A stretch of 64,000 bases of DNA from an uncultured Cytophagales bacterium (GCA_913057175.1 CAJXNP010000010.1:1-64000); one strand, 5' to 3'; counted from the stretch's first letter, positions 27,223-37,411 are shown. The notes: generated from the sequence alone by a model not told the origin. A program made the numbers and translations.

Positions 27223-28275
27223 CTAATTCTTATCAAAATTTTTAAAATGAGGATAATTCGGACATGGCAGGAATTTATCCTTCCTCCTCACTTTGTTTGG
27301 ATTGATACCGTCGAATTTATATACGATAGATATCTCATGCGATCCACCTGAATTTCCACTTATTCCCGAAATGGACATATCGTAGCTGTAACCCACCTCC
27401 AGATACTTTAGATTTAGACCCAGCATAAAGATGATGGCATCCTGGTTGGCTTTATCATTGAAGTTCTTTTGTAACGGAAGTCCCCTGTACCAAAGTCCGA
27501 TTAAGACCGGATCATAAACCATGTTCAACCCAAAATCAAATTGCTGAAATTCTCCCTGTTGTGTATACACAAAAGATGGAGACAATGAGCTGACTTTCAT
27601 GCCGGCAAGTGGATGCACCTTCAATGGGATCATCACCCCACCATGAATGGAAGTTTTCATCGGTAGCCTGGCATCTTCTCCAAGAAGTGAATGATTAGGT
27701 TTATTGATGTGATGAACAGAAAGGCCCATCCACGCCAATCGATTGTAAATGACTACTCCTGAACTAAAATCAAAATAATTCCTATTGTTCAATTGAGAAA
27801 TAGCATCATCCAAAGTCGGTCCGTTGAATTCAATCTGGTCTCCAAATACCAACTTATCAAAATCGATTCCCCTGCTTCCATATGAGAAGTTTAATCCAGG
27901 TGAAACAACCCACCCTTCACTGATCCTGATTTTCGAAGAATACAAGGCTCCAATTGTAGTTGTTCTCAAATTTGCAGACCCGGCTTTATCCGTCATCGCT
28001 ATTACTCCAAAACCACTGTTTAAATGGTCGACCGATACATCGTACGAAACCGCATGAGTGACAAATGGACTTTTCAGTTGCGTCCACTGAACCCTGCTAT
28101 TAAGCGCAACCCGCTGAGCTTCAGAGGTGCCAGTAAATCCTGGATTCAGATAAAGCGGTGATGCGTAGTATTGGGAAAATTGCGGATCCTGGGCATATGC
28201 CAATCCGGTAAATAACAGGCTCATGTAAACAAAGCCTATCATGAATATCAGGTATTTTATTTTAGTTCTTTTCAT
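27223..28275 (-). CDS. PorP/SprF-family type IX secretion outer-membrane protein
   Basis: A 350-residue outer-membrane beta-barrel of the PorP/SprF family. A signal peptide (ending AYAQ) is followed by the family opening DPQFSQYYASPLYLNPGFTGT and many amphipathic strands. SprF-like proteins are required for secretion or anchoring of the partner type B CTD protein. The partner is the gene just upstream on the same strand (5-bp gap), a classic pairing. Confidence 0.9.
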   Translation of the reverse strand: MKRTKIKYLIFMIGFVYMSLLFTGLAYAQDPQFSQYYASPLYLNPGFTGTSEAQRVALNSRVQWTQLKSPFVTHAVSYDVSVDHLNSGFGVIAMTDKAGSANLRTTTIGALYSSKIRISEGWVVSPGLNFSYGSRGIDFDKLVFGDQIEFNGPTLDDAISQLNNRNYFDFSSGVVIYNRLAWMGLSVHHINKPNHSLLGEDARLPMKTSIHGGVMIPLKVHPLAGMKVSSLSPSFVYTQQGEFQQFDFGLNMVYDPVLIGLWYRGLPLQKNFNDKANQDAIIFMLGLNLKYLEVGYSYDMSISGISGNSGGSHEISIVYKFDGINPNKVRRKDKFLPCPNYPHFKNFDKN

Positions 28276-28280
28276 AAGTG

Positions 28281-31200
28281 TTATCGGATTAGTGTGACAT
28301 CCCCAAACAATGTTTCTTCCTGCCCATCCAGGTATTTTACATCCACCTTATAGATGTAAACATCCTGCGGACATACCCTTCCATTATGGTATCCATCCCA
28401 CCCATAATTCTTATCACTGGTTTGATAGATAAGCTCACCCCACCTTGTATAGATCTGCATCTGATACTGACTTACTCCTCGGGTAATAGGATAGAAAACA
28501 TCATTTTTCCCGTTATTCCCAACAAAACCTCCGGATGGCCCATCAAGACTTGGCGTAAAGGCATTTGGAACCTTAACAAGATCTTCCAAAATCGCTTCAA
28601 CAGCTTTTTCTACAATCACTGTATCTCTGCAACCTTCATTGTTTTCAGCAATTAAGGTGATATCGTAACTGCCTGTTTCCAGATACTGATATACAGGCTC
28701 TGCTTCATAGGATATTCCTCCATCGCCGAACTCCCACGTGAATTTGGTGGCACCATGACTTCTGTTTGTCAGGTGAATCGGTTCGTCGGGAACACTTACC
28801 TCTTCCGGTCTCGCATAGAAACTCGCTATTGGCGTTTCGAAAACCTCGATGATCTCTTCTTTCGTTTCGACAGAAACAACTCCTGATTTGTTGGATGCCC
28901 TCAGCGTGACAGAATAAATACCCGGTTCATAGTAGGTATATTCTGGGTTTTCCAAATTAGACTTTCCAAAACCATCGCCAAAATCCCAATGATAAGTTGA
29001 TGGATCGGCATACTTGCTAAGATTGGTAAACTGAACTGTCAGAGGAGCACAACCTCTTTCCGGTTGATATTCGAAATTGACGACAGGAGGAACAGGTTTG
29101 ATAAAAATATCGGTTGAATCAGTAGTTTTACAACCATTTTCATCAACTGTCAGATAGATGGTATAATCGCCAGGTTCGCCATAAGTATGACTTCCCGGGT
29201 TTGATAATTGCGATTGCGATCCATCGCCAAATTTCCACAAATAGCCCCTGTTATCACTCATACTTTCATTACTGATATTTACAGTTGCATCCGGAAATAT
29301 TTGGAAATCCGGATCAACTGTAAAATCAGCATTGGGGTATTGATGAACGACGATAATGGAGTCTTTAAAGATAACACTTTCAACACCTATGATATTTTCC
29401 GCACGAAGCGAGACAGTATAAACTCCTGGTTCATAATAAGTATGTGTAGGATTCTTTTCATATGATTCACCCTGACCATCTCCAAAATCCCAAACATAGG
29501 AATCTTCCTCAGCGCCAACAGTCAGGTTAACAAATTCAACGGTAACAGGCGCACAGCCCTCACCAGGCTTATAGGTAAAATCAACCATTGCTGGCAGTGG
29601 CTCTTCAATGTATATCGCGACAGAGTCCGAACGTGTACATCCATTTTCAGTAACAGAAAGACTGATGAAATAATCTCCAGGTAATTCAAAATAATGAAAG
29701 TCCGGATTTTCACCTATTGTATAAATACCATCACCAAAGTGCCATAAATAGGAAGGACTTGAAGTAAATGTGGTCGAATTATTGGATATATCAACCCTTG
29801 TATTCGGGTAGATCTGGTTTGTTGGGCTGGCCGTGATGTCGATCACCGGCGGTTCAACCACTACGATAATATCATTTTTAACCTCTGTATAGGTCAAGCC
29901 GCCGGCATTGCTGGCCGTAAGGCTGATAGAATAAACACCTGGCTCTTCAAATGTATAAGTCGGATTTTCAACAACGGAAGTATGTCCATCGCCAAAATCC
30001 CACAAATAAGATCCCGGTACGGCATTGATGGATTTATTGGTAAAATCAACAGTCAATGGTGCACAACCAACACGCGGATTAAATTCAAAATCCACAAATA
30101 ATGGAGGAGCAACGACATTTACAGTTTGCGTATCTGTCTCGACACAAAAATCACTGGATACGGTGAGTTTAATTTTGTACTTCCCGATGAAATCGTATTC
30201 GTGATATCCCGGGTTCTTATTATTAGCAAAAGTGCTATCGCCAAAATCCCATCGATAATTCCAGGGGCCGTCATTGGTAGTATTGTCAAGAAATGTAATG
30301 GTATTTGGATAAACAAGATCTGTGGGTGAAGCCGTAAAGGCTGTCCCAAAATCCTCTTTTGGCAATACTTCCAAACTATCTTTTGTCGTACCGCTTTCGC
30401 AGAATGAAAAGTTGCTGGTCTGTAAATAAAAAGCAAGATTGCCATTGGAAGACCCTGTAGTCGGTCGGTCTACTTCGTAAGTGAAATTATCTCCAAGATC
30501 GTCCCTAAGGTAGATTGAAGAACCATCCCTGATGGTCCAGTTATATTCCACCAATCCCTTTTGGATCGCATCAACATTTACAATGAATTTATCGCAATTA
30601 AAATCCAATGTATCAATGTTAAATATAGAAACAGGAATTGGATTGACCTTGACAGTCATAGTACTATCCGATGTACAAACTCCGGGAATATCTGCCCTGA
30701 GAGATACCTTAAAATTGTTTACATTAATTCCCGAAGCATTAAAATTATAATCAAACTGAGGGTCTGAACTTGGTTTGGATTCACTGTGCAGTGAGTTTCC
30801 AGCCAGTGAAATATTCCACTCATAAGATGCGGGACTTAATGCCATCGTAGCAGCATCTACCTGGAATGTCACATCCACAGGTGAACAGTTGTCTGCCAAT
30901 GGATCATAGTTTAGATCGTTAAAGCCCGGTTTGATCGACGGGAATACCTCTACAGAATCAGGGTCGCTTTCCGAAATACAGCCATTTGTCGAGATTGCTG
31001 TCAATTTAAAAGGAAAATATTTTGAAGCTCCAGTCCTGTTTTCAAACACCAGCGCCGCGGTATCAGCAAAATCAGGTGAAGCTACTACCTGAATCAATGT
31101 ATCTTCATAACCACTTCCGTAGTTAGCGCTCCAGACATAGCGATTGATCGTAACCGGTTGGGAGGCATGACCCTCATTTGTCAAAGTCAATTCGACCGGG

Positions 31201-32933
31201 CTACATCCATCGAGTTTATCTTTAGTAAAATCAGCGATGGGTAGTGCGTGTACATCAACATTTTTGATAAAAGTGTTAGAACAACCATTTTGATCTTCCG
31301 TCACACGAAGAGCAATTTGTCTCGACCCTGTTCCAAATGACTGTGAAATGGTATCAGGAATGGAACCCGTAAAAGTCTGGTCTGCATTGAAGGTTCCATT
31401 GTAATCGAAATCCCATTCCCAGGTTTCAATAATATTTCCGTTTACACTTGTAAGATTTGATTGATTGTACAACTCGACATCCTGACCTTCGCAAGCAAGC
31501 GAATTATCAAAATCTGCTTCAGGATTAAAATAAACATTAACAAATTTCTCATCCACTGTGAAACAATCTGTCAGATTATCTTTTGTATAAAGCGCTACTT
31601 TATATCTGCCGGGATCTGTATAAACCTCAGTAAAGGGCCCCAATTTGGAATTGGCAAATCCCGAGGCTGGATACCGCTGATAAATTGTACCGCTCTCATC
31701 ATAGAATTCCCATCGGTATTCAGTATTGGAATTTGTACCGGTCGATACATCTTCAAAGGTTACAGAATAGCTGTCAGCTGAACCTTCATCCTTGCAGAAA
31801 TTTGTTTGCGAGGCATTTATTTGAGCAATCGTGGTAGGAAACACGTTGATGGTCTTTTCCACAACAGACGAACATCCGCCGACAGCATTTCTATCTGTAA
31901 CAGTTAGCCTTATAAGTTTCGGTCCCCCTACTGTATAAGTCATTAAGGGATTTCTACTACTTTTTGTATCCAATAAGGTCGCGGAAGAAGTTGGTCCATC
32001 ATAAAAGCGCCACTGATAGCTTAAATCCGACCCACCGGGGCCAAATGACTCATTATCAAAATAGACGATATCCCCCACGCAAAAAGTGGTTTGCACAGGA
32101 TTGGAAGCTTCTTCCTTTTTCGTCACAAAATCAGGAGTAGGAGATGCTACCACTACGATATTGGCTGTTGTTGAAACGGGGGGTTGACCCAGTGGATTAC
32201 ATCTGTTCCAGTTATTTAATCGGACGAAAAAGTTGTCTCCTTCTGCATATGGATTTCCAGGATTATCCGGATCATTAGCCGGAATGTTAAGTGTCCTGCT
32301 TCGTGAACCTGTACCCATAACCGGAGTGATGGCATCAGAAGATCCCGCGGCTACACCAGGAATTCTCATTGTGCCACCTTCATATCTCCACTGAATGTAT
32401 CTGGGAGGATCATTTTGTCTTGATGCTCGTGGAAAACAGTTCCAGTCGCTTTGATCTTCAAAAGCAACAGAAGCCGCATAACCCTGGCAAACCCGGAATA
32501 CTCCCGGATTGATGTCCAATCCAACCTGATCTGTATCCCAGATGGAGACCTGCAACTCTAACCGTGCATCTTCTGGCAGGGTACAAGCATTGGTAGCTTC
32601 GATAACAATATCGTGTCCACATTGCGTAGTACCCGTGGTATAGGTATGTGAAAAATCAGGTGTATAAAGCGGGTCCAATGCCCCACCATCTACCGGGTCA
32701 TCACTTCCACGATAAGTCTGAACAGTTCCATCTCCCCAGTCTACAGTAAAGATCGCGTCTGCTGTTGAATTGGAATAAAGGTTTTTGATTTCCATGTAGA
32801 AAGGAGCACACCCTCTGTTCGGAGTCAACACGGCATGGCCAGAAATGATCTCGCTGGTACACTGTCCAAAACTTTGATGGAAAGCCATCAGAGCTATTGC
32901 AAGGATAGAAATATACCTGATTACTGTGCTCAT
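28281..32933 (-). CDS. Giant PKD-repeat surface protein with type B (gliding-type) T9SS sorting domain
   Basis: A 1550-residue cell-surface or secreted protein. A signal peptide (ending SFGQ) is followed by many Ig/PKD-like modules. At least seven WDFGDG-type motifs lie in the C-terminal half, often alternating with GCAPLTVxF openings that mark repeated module pairs. The last 95 or so residues (VPNAFTPSLDG, then NDVFYP, YTRWGELIY, GWDGYHNG and VYIYKVDV) are a gliding-motility-associated C-terminal domain that directs export by the type IX secretion system. It lies immediately upstream of its PorP/SprF partner. An adhesin or structural surface role is inferred; no enzyme domain is visible. Confidence 0.88.
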   Translation of the reverse strand: MSTVIRYISILAIALMAFHQSFGQCTSEIISGHAVLTPNRGCAPFYMEIKNLYSNSTADAIFTVDWGDGTVQTYRGSDDPVDGGALDPLYTPDFSHTYTTGTTQCGHDIVIEATNACTLPEDARLELQVSIWDTDQVGLDINPGVFRVCQGYAASVAFEDQSDWNCFPRASRQNDPPRYIQWRYEGGTMRIPGVAAGSSDAITPVMGTGSRSRTLNIPANDPDNPGNPYAEGDNFFVRLNNWNRCNPLGQPPVSTTANIVVVASPTPDFVTKKEEASNPVQTTFCVGDIVYFDNESFGPGGSDLSYQWRFYDGPTSSATLLDTKSSRNPLMTYTVGGPKLIRLTVTDRNAVGGCSSVVEKTINVFPTTIAQINASQTNFCKDEGSADSYSVTFEDVSTGTNSNTEYRWEFYDESGTIYQRYPASGFANSKLGPFTEVYTDPGRYKVALYTKDNLTDCFTVDEKFVNVYFNPEADFDNSLACEGQDVELYNQSNLTSVNGNIIETWEWDFDYNGTFNADQTFTGSIPDTISQSFGTGSRQIALRVTEDQNGCSNTFIKNVDVHALPIADFTKDKLDGCSPVELTLTNEGHASQPVTINRYVWSANYGSGYEDTLIQVVASPDFADTAALVFENRTGASKYFPFKLTAISTNGCISESDPDSVEVFPSIKPGFNDLNYDPLADNCSPVDVTFQVDAATMALSPASYEWNISLAGNSLHSESKPSSDPQFDYNFNASGINVNNFKVSLRADIPGVCTSDSTMTVKVNPIPVSIFNIDTLDFNCDKFIVNVDAIQKGLVEYNWTIRDGSSIYLRDDLGDNFTYEVDRPTTGSSNGNLAFYLQTSNFSFCESGTTKDSLEVLPKEDFGTAFTASPTDLVYPNTITFLDNTTNDGPWNYRWDFGDSTFANNKNPGYHEYDFIGKYKIKLTVSSDFCVETDTQTVNVVAPPLFVDFEFNPRVGCAPLTVDFTNKSINAVPGSYLWDFGDGHTSVVENPTYTFEEPGVYSISLTASNAGGLTYTEVKNDIIVVVEPPVIDITASPTNQIYPNTRVDISNNSTTFTSSPSYLWHFGDGIYTIGENPDFHYFELPGDYFISLSVTENGCTRSDSVAIYIEEPLPAMVDFTYKPGEGCAPVTVEFVNLTVGAEEDSYVWDFGDGQGESYEKNPTHTYYEPGVYTVSLRAENIIGVESVIFKDSIIVVHQYPNADFTVDPDFQIFPDATVNISNESMSDNRGYLWKFGDGSQSQLSNPGSHTYGEPGDYTIYLTVDENGCKTTDSTDIFIKPVPPVVNFEYQPERGCAPLTVQFTNLSKYADPSTYHWDFGDGFGKSNLENPEYTYYEPGIYSVTLRASNKSGVVSVETKEEIIEVFETPIASFYARPEEVSVPDEPIHLTNRSHGATKFTWEFGDGGISYEAEPVYQYLETGSYDITLIAENNEGCRDTVIVEKAVEAILEDLVKVPNAFTPSLDGPSGGFVGNNGKNDVFYPITRGVSQYQMQIYTRWGELIYQTSDKNYGWDGYHNGRVCPQDVYIYKVDVKYLDGQEETLFGDVTLIR

Positions 32934-33458
32934 TTTACCACTGAATTATGTACTACCTGTGTGTTGTGTTATTTTCAGCGGCTGTGGTTTGTGTATTTCC
33001 CGTATAGGAACTACTAAATTAGTCAATGGTCATATCAATCAATAATTTTCATGAGTTACCCCATGATTGCAATTGGTACGAATGGGAATCGATTTTCAAT
33101 TAATTTTATGGATTAATTTTAATGGAAAGATTTATTGCGGCTATGTAAGAAAATAAGAGATTTTTTGTTGATAAATAATAAAAATGTCTGATTTCAGGCA
33201 TCAAATGTGATTTCTGAATTTTTAATGTACGTAATTCAGCTAACGAAAAATGAATAATCACCAATAAAAATTAAATATAACTGTTAACTAGTCATTGCAG
33301 ATTTAAAGGGTGTTTAGAAGGTATTGAATTGCCGAGGCCCTCCATACCAAAAAAACCATGAGAAAAATAATTTGTTATTAAACTAATTGTTAAATATTGG
33401 GTAGGAAATTTGATTTTTTTATTTCAAACAGGTCAGACGATAGTCAGACCTCTAACAG
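32934..33458. other. Intergenic region between acs and the PKD-protein gene
   Basis: 525 bp of AT-rich DNA with no gene. It contains a copy of AACTAATTGTTAAAT (33381-33395), shared with 4603-4617. Next to the acs stop is a weak AGGTC/GACCT hairpin (33430-33451) followed on the minus strand by a T/A-rich tract, which may be an inefficient terminator for acs. The promoter of the 1550-residue gene must lie here. Confidence 0.4.
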
Positions 33459-35360
33459 TTAACTGACATCTTTAGCTCCATCAATGATTTTCTGTACCAC
33501 ATCCGGATCCAGGAGTGTTGAAGTATCGCCAAGATTGGAAGGATCACCTTCAGCAACCTTCCTTAAAATTCGGCGCATGATCTTTCCTGATCTCGTTTTC
33601 GGCAGTCCGGGAACGATCTGGATTTTATCAGGTTTTGCAATAGGCCCGATAATTTTACTTACAGACATTCTTATTTCATTCGTCAGGTTTTCCACTGACC
33701 TGTTCGTAAGATCAGCAATCACAAAAGCATAAATTCCTTGTCCTTTGATTTCATGTGGATAACCCACTACTGCTGATTCGATGACCTTCGGATGTTCATT
33801 GATGGCATTCTCAACTTCCGCAGTTCCCATTCTATGGCCTGAAACATTGATCACATCATCCACGCGGCCTAGTATCCTATAATAACCATCTTCGTCTCGT
33901 TTTACTCCGTCTCCTGTAAAATACAGGTTTTTATAGGTTGAAAAATAGGTCTTTCGGCATCGCTCGTGATCCCCATAAGTGGTTCTAAGCATTCCAGGCC
34001 AGGGAAATTTGATACAAAGATTGCCCTGAACACTATTTCCTTTCAATTCCTTTCCCTCGCTGTCAACAATGATCGGCTGAATTCCCGGTAAGGGCATCGT
34101 TGCATAGGCTGGTTTGGTTGGAGTTATCCCCGCTAAGGGAGATATTAAAATTCCACCCGTTTCCGTTTGCCACCATGTATCCACGATCGGACACCTGCCT
34201 TTGCCCACGTGATCATGATACCAGTGCCAGGCCTCTTCATTGATCGGTTCACCTACGGATCCCAAGACCTTTAAATTCTCCATTTTATAGGGCTCTAATG
34301 GCTCCTGGCCATAAGCCTGAAGTGCACGGATTGCAGTAGGGGCGGTATAAAATTGATTGACATTGTGTTTTTCCACAATTTCCCAGAACCGGCCTGCATG
34401 CGGATATGTTGGTACACCTTCAAACATAACGGTTGTTGCTCCAGCCAATAATGGACCATAAACGATGTATGAATGCCCGGTAATCCAGCCAACATCTGCC
34501 GTACACCAATAAACATCACCATCGTTATATTGAAAAACATTTTGAAAAGTATATTGGGTGTAAACCATGTATCCGCCAGTCGTGTGGACTACGCCTTTTG
34601 GCTTACCAGTGGATCCCGATGTATAGAGAATGAAAAGCATGTCTTCAGAATCCATCTCTTCGGCTTTATTTTCTTTTGAAATACCTTCCAATTCTTCATG
34701 CCACCATAGGTCCCGGCCCATTTTCATGTCTACCTTTGTCCCGGTTCGTTTAAGTACGATAACATTTTCAATAGATTTACATTTTTCCAATGCTTCATCA
34801 ACCACCTCTTTTACAGCAATAGTCTTGGCGCCTCTGAAATTGCCATCTGATGTCAGAACCATTTTGGCTGAACAATCATTGATCCGGTCTGCTAGCGAAT
34901 TAGAAGAAAATCCTGCAAAAACCACCGAATGAATGGCGCCAATCCTCGCACAGGCCAGCATCGCTACAGCTGCTTCTGGAACCATTGGCATATAAATTAC
35001 GACCCTGTCACCTTTTGCGATCCCGTTTTTTTTCAAAACATTGGCAAACTGACAAGTCATTTCATAAAGCTCCTGATAAGTGATAATCTTAGACTTTTCA
35101 TTGGGGTCATTGGGTTCCCAGATGATTGCCGGCTGATTGCCTTTTGTATATAAATGCCGCTCAAATATGTTTTCGGTAATGTTCAATTTGCCGTTGATGA
35201 ACCACTGAACACTAGGTGTTTTAAATTCCCAATCAACAACTTTTTCCCATCTTTTCCTCCAAAAAAATGTATCGGCTATTTGTTCCCAGAAAGCCTCCGG
35301 ATTTTGAATGCTTTTCTGATATTCGTGGATGTATCCAGCGAGTGTATGTATTTTAACCAT
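33459..35360 (-). CDS. acs: Acetyl-coenzyme A synthetase
   Basis: 633 residues, normal for Acs. It makes acetyl-CoA from acetate, ATP and CoA. The AMP-forming signature YTSGSTGKPKGVVHTTGGY, WWQTETGG, TGDGVKRDEDGYY and the C-terminal TRSGKIMRRILR with acetylatable K593 are present. It is transcribed alone; the neighbours are unrelated. Confidence 0.96.
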   Translation of the reverse strand: MVKIHTLAGYIHEYQKSIQNPEAFWEQIADTFFWRKRWEKVVDWEFKTPSVQWFINGKLNITENIFERHLYTKGNQPAIIWEPNDPNEKSKIITYQELYEMTCQFANVLKKNGIAKGDRVVIYMPMVPEAAVAMLACARIGAIHSVVFAGFSSNSLADRINDCSAKMVLTSDGNFRGAKTIAVKEVVDEALEKCKSIENVIVLKRTGTKVDMKMGRDLWWHEELEGISKENKAEEMDSEDMLFILYTSGSTGKPKGVVHTTGGYMVYTQYTFQNVFQYNDGDVYWCTADVGWITGHSYIVYGPLLAGATTVMFEGVPTYPHAGRFWEIVEKHNVNQFYTAPTAIRALQAYGQEPLEPYKMENLKVLGSVGEPINEEAWHWYHDHVGKGRCPIVDTWWQTETGGILISPLAGITPTKPAYATMPLPGIQPIIVDSEGKELKGNSVQGNLCIKFPWPGMLRTTYGDHERCRKTYFSTYKNLYFTGDGVKRDEDGYYRILGRVDDVINVSGHRMGTAEVENAINEHPKVIESAVVGYPHEIKGQGIYAFVIADLTNRSVENLTNEIRMSVSKIIGPIAKPDKIQIVPGLPKTRSGKIMRRILRKVAEGDPSNLGDTSTLLDPDVVQKIIDGAKDVS

Positions 35361-35472
35361 AGTTTTTGCTTTGGGTGACTTAAGAATGGGAAAAATATGA
35401 GATTATTGGTAAAGGTGAAAGCTGGATAGAGGAAAAAGTGGGAAATTAAAAAATAGCAGCGACAGGAAAAGA

Positions 35473-35898
35473 TTAATGGCTATCAATAATGTACTTTAAA
35501 TAACTTTCAGGAGTGAGCACCCCAATATCACTTTTACTATAGTCCTTTACATTTCTTGTCAAGATAACATCCACGTTACTGGAGTATTTCGCCGCAAAAT
35601 TTTGCAACGCATCTTCAGAATCCTTGAATTCAGAATTCAACGCCTGTATTACAATGTTCCTATCCATAGGAAGTATTCCAAGAATGGAGCTTAATTTCTT
35701 CAGCTTATCAATTACTTTGTTATGGCTGGCCGTCTTTCGTAACAAATAATATAAGTTGCTACAAATTACCGGTGTAATGTATCCTTCAATCAATTTTGAT
35801 TCACACAATGAAATAACAGAGGAGGAACTATCTGCAAAAGGTTGTCGATCAAAGAAAAAATCTAAAATGACATCAGTATCAATTAAAATTTGACGCAT
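35473..35898 (-). CDS. PIN-domain toxin (VapC-like ribonuclease)
   Basis: A 141-residue PIN-domain protein. The metal-binding acidic residues are visible: D8 in ILIDTDVILD, a central Glu in the helical part, D/E in KDSEDALQ (about residues 92-96) and the Asp of TRNVKDY (about 114-118). PIN toxins cleave tRNA or rRNA. It starts 1 bp after the antitoxin gene, the usual toxin-antitoxin order on this strand. Confidence 0.85.
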   Translation of the reverse strand: MRQILIDTDVILDFFFDRQPFADSSSSVISLCESKLIEGYITPVICSNLYYLLRKTASHNKVIDKLKKLSSILGILPMDRNIVIQALNSEFKDSEDALQNFAAKYSSNVDVILTRNVKDYSKSDIGVLTPESYLKYIIDSH

Positions 35899-35899
35899 G

Positions 35900-36148
35900 T
35901 CATCTATATTTTTTTGATAATTCCTTAATCAATTCCTCCTTGTAATTAAAATTATCAGGCGCTTTAAAGGACCCTCTCAACGATTTTGTCAATGGATTGA
36001 TTTCAATGTTAGCAGCTGATTTATCTTTGGTTATAGCTTTCAAAAAGTTTTCAATAATAGTTGACAAACTTCTTCCTTCTTCTTTGGCATGTTCTTTTGC
36101 CCGTTTAATTACACTCTGCTCAATTGTCAAGGTTAATTTTGTATTCAT
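35900..36148 (-). CDS. Antitoxin, DUF6364-type
   Basis: An 82-residue protein. The N-terminus MNTKLTLTIEQSVIKRAKEH resembles a ribbon-helix-helix DNA-binding domain. The C-terminus, with SLRGSFKAPDNFNYKEEL, would wrap the toxin. It precedes the PIN gene by 1 bp and is probably the autorepressor; symmetrical sequences lie 50-70 bp upstream of its start. Confidence 0.75.
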   Translation of the reverse strand: MNTKLTLTIEQSVIKRAKEHAKEEGRSLSTIIENFLKAITKDKSAANIEINPLTKSLRGSFKAPDNFNYKEELIKELSKKYR

Positions 36149-36190
36149 CTCGGTTTTAAAATTAATTCATAAGATAAATATTTAACAAAA

Positions 36191-36220
36191 CACGTACAAA
36201 TTTGTTTCGTTTTATACGTG
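36191..36220. promoter_or_regulatory. Candidate operator of the toxin-antitoxin operon
   Basis: CACGTA (36191-36196) and TACGTG (36215-36220) form an inverted repeat enclosing the palindrome ACAAATTTGT (36196-36205), 43 bp upstream of the antitoxin start. Ribbon-helix-helix antitoxins typically repress such sites. The assignment is by position and symmetry only. Confidence 0.3.
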
Positions 36221-36299
36221 ACAAACGGTGTTTAATGGAACTCATTTTTGAATCGATTGAATTACTTAAAAATCGAGATGACTATATTTTAAATGGAAA

Positions 36300-36617
36300 T
36301 CAATAAGTAGGCACCGATTTATCCACTTCTTTCGCCCAGGCCAGAATGCCACCCTTTAAATTGAAAACATTCTGAAAACCGTGCTTGCTTTCCAAAAAAT
36401 GAACGACCTGGCCGCTTCGTCCACCACTTCGACAGTAGACGATAACTTCCTTGTTTTTGTTGATTTTGTCGACATTATGAGGAATCGTATTGAGAGGGAT
36501 CAATTCACCACCAATATCTGCGAAGTCTTTTTCATTTTGTTCGCGTACATCGATCAGTTGGAAATCCTCTTTATTATCGACTTTGGCTTTGAGCTCCCTT
36601 ACTGAGATTTCTTTCAT
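36300..36617 (-). CDS. Rhodanese-like sulfurtransferase
   Basis: A 105-residue single rhodanese domain with LIDVREQNE and the active-site loop C62-RSGGRS. It transfers sulfane sulfur. No export signal is visible, so it should be cytoplasmic. It lies 40 bp downstream of the TM2 gene and not in the sulfur operon 3 kb away. Confidence 0.88.
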   Translation of the reverse strand: MKEISVRELKAKVDNKEDFQLIDVREQNEKDFADIGGELIPLNTIPHNVDKINKNKEVIVYCRSGGRSGQVVHFLESKHGFQNVFNLKGGILAWAKEVDKSVPTY

Positions 36618-36657
36618 TTTGGTAGTTTGAGTTTTGAACTACTAATTTAACACCTAT

Positions 36658-37020
36658 TTAGGTAGACTCGAAATTATTATCCATTATTAACAAAACTTCT
36701 TTCGCTACTTTAGTATTATATTCCATAGCAAGCTTCTGGTAGGTAACAATATCGACGATCGATCCGATAAAGCAGAGACCGATGGTAAAAAGATACAAAA
36801 TTCCCATGCCGACCTGGCCTAAAATAAATCGCTGAAGACCAGGCAAAAGCAGTAATCCTCCGAGAGATGCCACCAGGATCATCATTGGATCACGCCTTCT
36901 CACGCGATAGATCTTGGCAAATTGCTCGGCCTCATCATCAGCCATTTCTTTAAAGATCTCTGCTATGTGTCGCAATTCCTCCCCATTCAGTTCCGGTAAA
37001 AATTTAAGTACCTGTGCCAT
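36658..37020 (-). CDS. TM2-domain membrane protein
   Basis: A 120-residue protein with two membrane segments (about residues 48-64 and 72-92) joined by a short turn (LPGLQRFILGQVGMGILYLFTIGLCFIG), the TM2 pattern, and a soluble N-terminal helical part. The function is unknown. It starts 3 bp after the upstream DUF2752 gene stop and is co-transcribed with it. Confidence 0.75.
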   Translation of the reverse strand: MAQVLKFLPELNGEELRHIAEIFKEMADDEAEQFAKIYRVRRRDPMMILVASLGGLLLLPGLQRFILGQVGMGILYLFTIGLCFIGSIVDIVTYQKLAMEYNTKVAKEVLLIMDNNFEST

Positions 37021-37023
37021 TTC

Positions 37024-37317
37024 TTATTTATTTTTTATGATTAATGAGATAATTCTTATTGTCAAAATGATCAAAGCCAATATTCCCAATGGATGGGCTT
37101 GAAAAGATTCTGTCAGCCTGCCATTCAGCAATAATCCAACCGATGTTCCCAACCCACAACCCGGGCAGTGATCGAACCCGGCTAATTTCAAGGGACATAC
37201 CGTAAATCCATCCAGTCCAAACCTCACCGATATAAAAAGGAAAACTAATCCGGAAGCCCAGATGATGACTTCCGTGTATTTTCCTTTCAATATCCTGTTG
37301 GTTATGGCTATTTTCAC
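37024..37317 (-). CDS. DUF2752 membrane protein
   Basis: A 97-residue membrane protein with two or three hydrophobic segments and the family's CPGCGLG motif (about residues 51-57) after CPLKLAG. The function of the family is unknown. It is often found beside TM2 genes, as here (3-bp gap). Its start is 94 bp from the divergent sigma-factor gene. Confidence 0.75.
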   Translation of the reverse strand: MKIAITNRILKGKYTEVIIWASGLVFLFISVRFGLDGFTVCPLKLAGFDHCPGCGLGTSVGLLLNGRLTESFQAHPLGILALIILTIRIISLIIKNK

Positions 37318-37358
37318 TTGATCAACATTTTATTCATTTGATGCACCACTTTTAGAAT

Positions 37359-37401
37359 CGGTTACAAAAAATTTCTGTAACCGGTAAAAATTTGTTACGT
37401 C
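37359..37401 (+). promoter_or_regulatory. Candidate autoregulatory ECF promoter with GTAAC repeats
   Basis: CGGTTAC (37359-37365) and GTAACCG (37377-37383) form a perfect 7-bp inverted repeat. GTAACC (37377-37382) followed after 15 bp by CGTC (37398-37401) resembles an ECF -35/-10 pair in front of the sigma gene at 37412. A further GTTAC (37394-37398) adds symmetry. Predicted transcripts would be nearly leaderless. Confidence 0.3.
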
Positions 37402-37411
37402 CAATAGAAAC

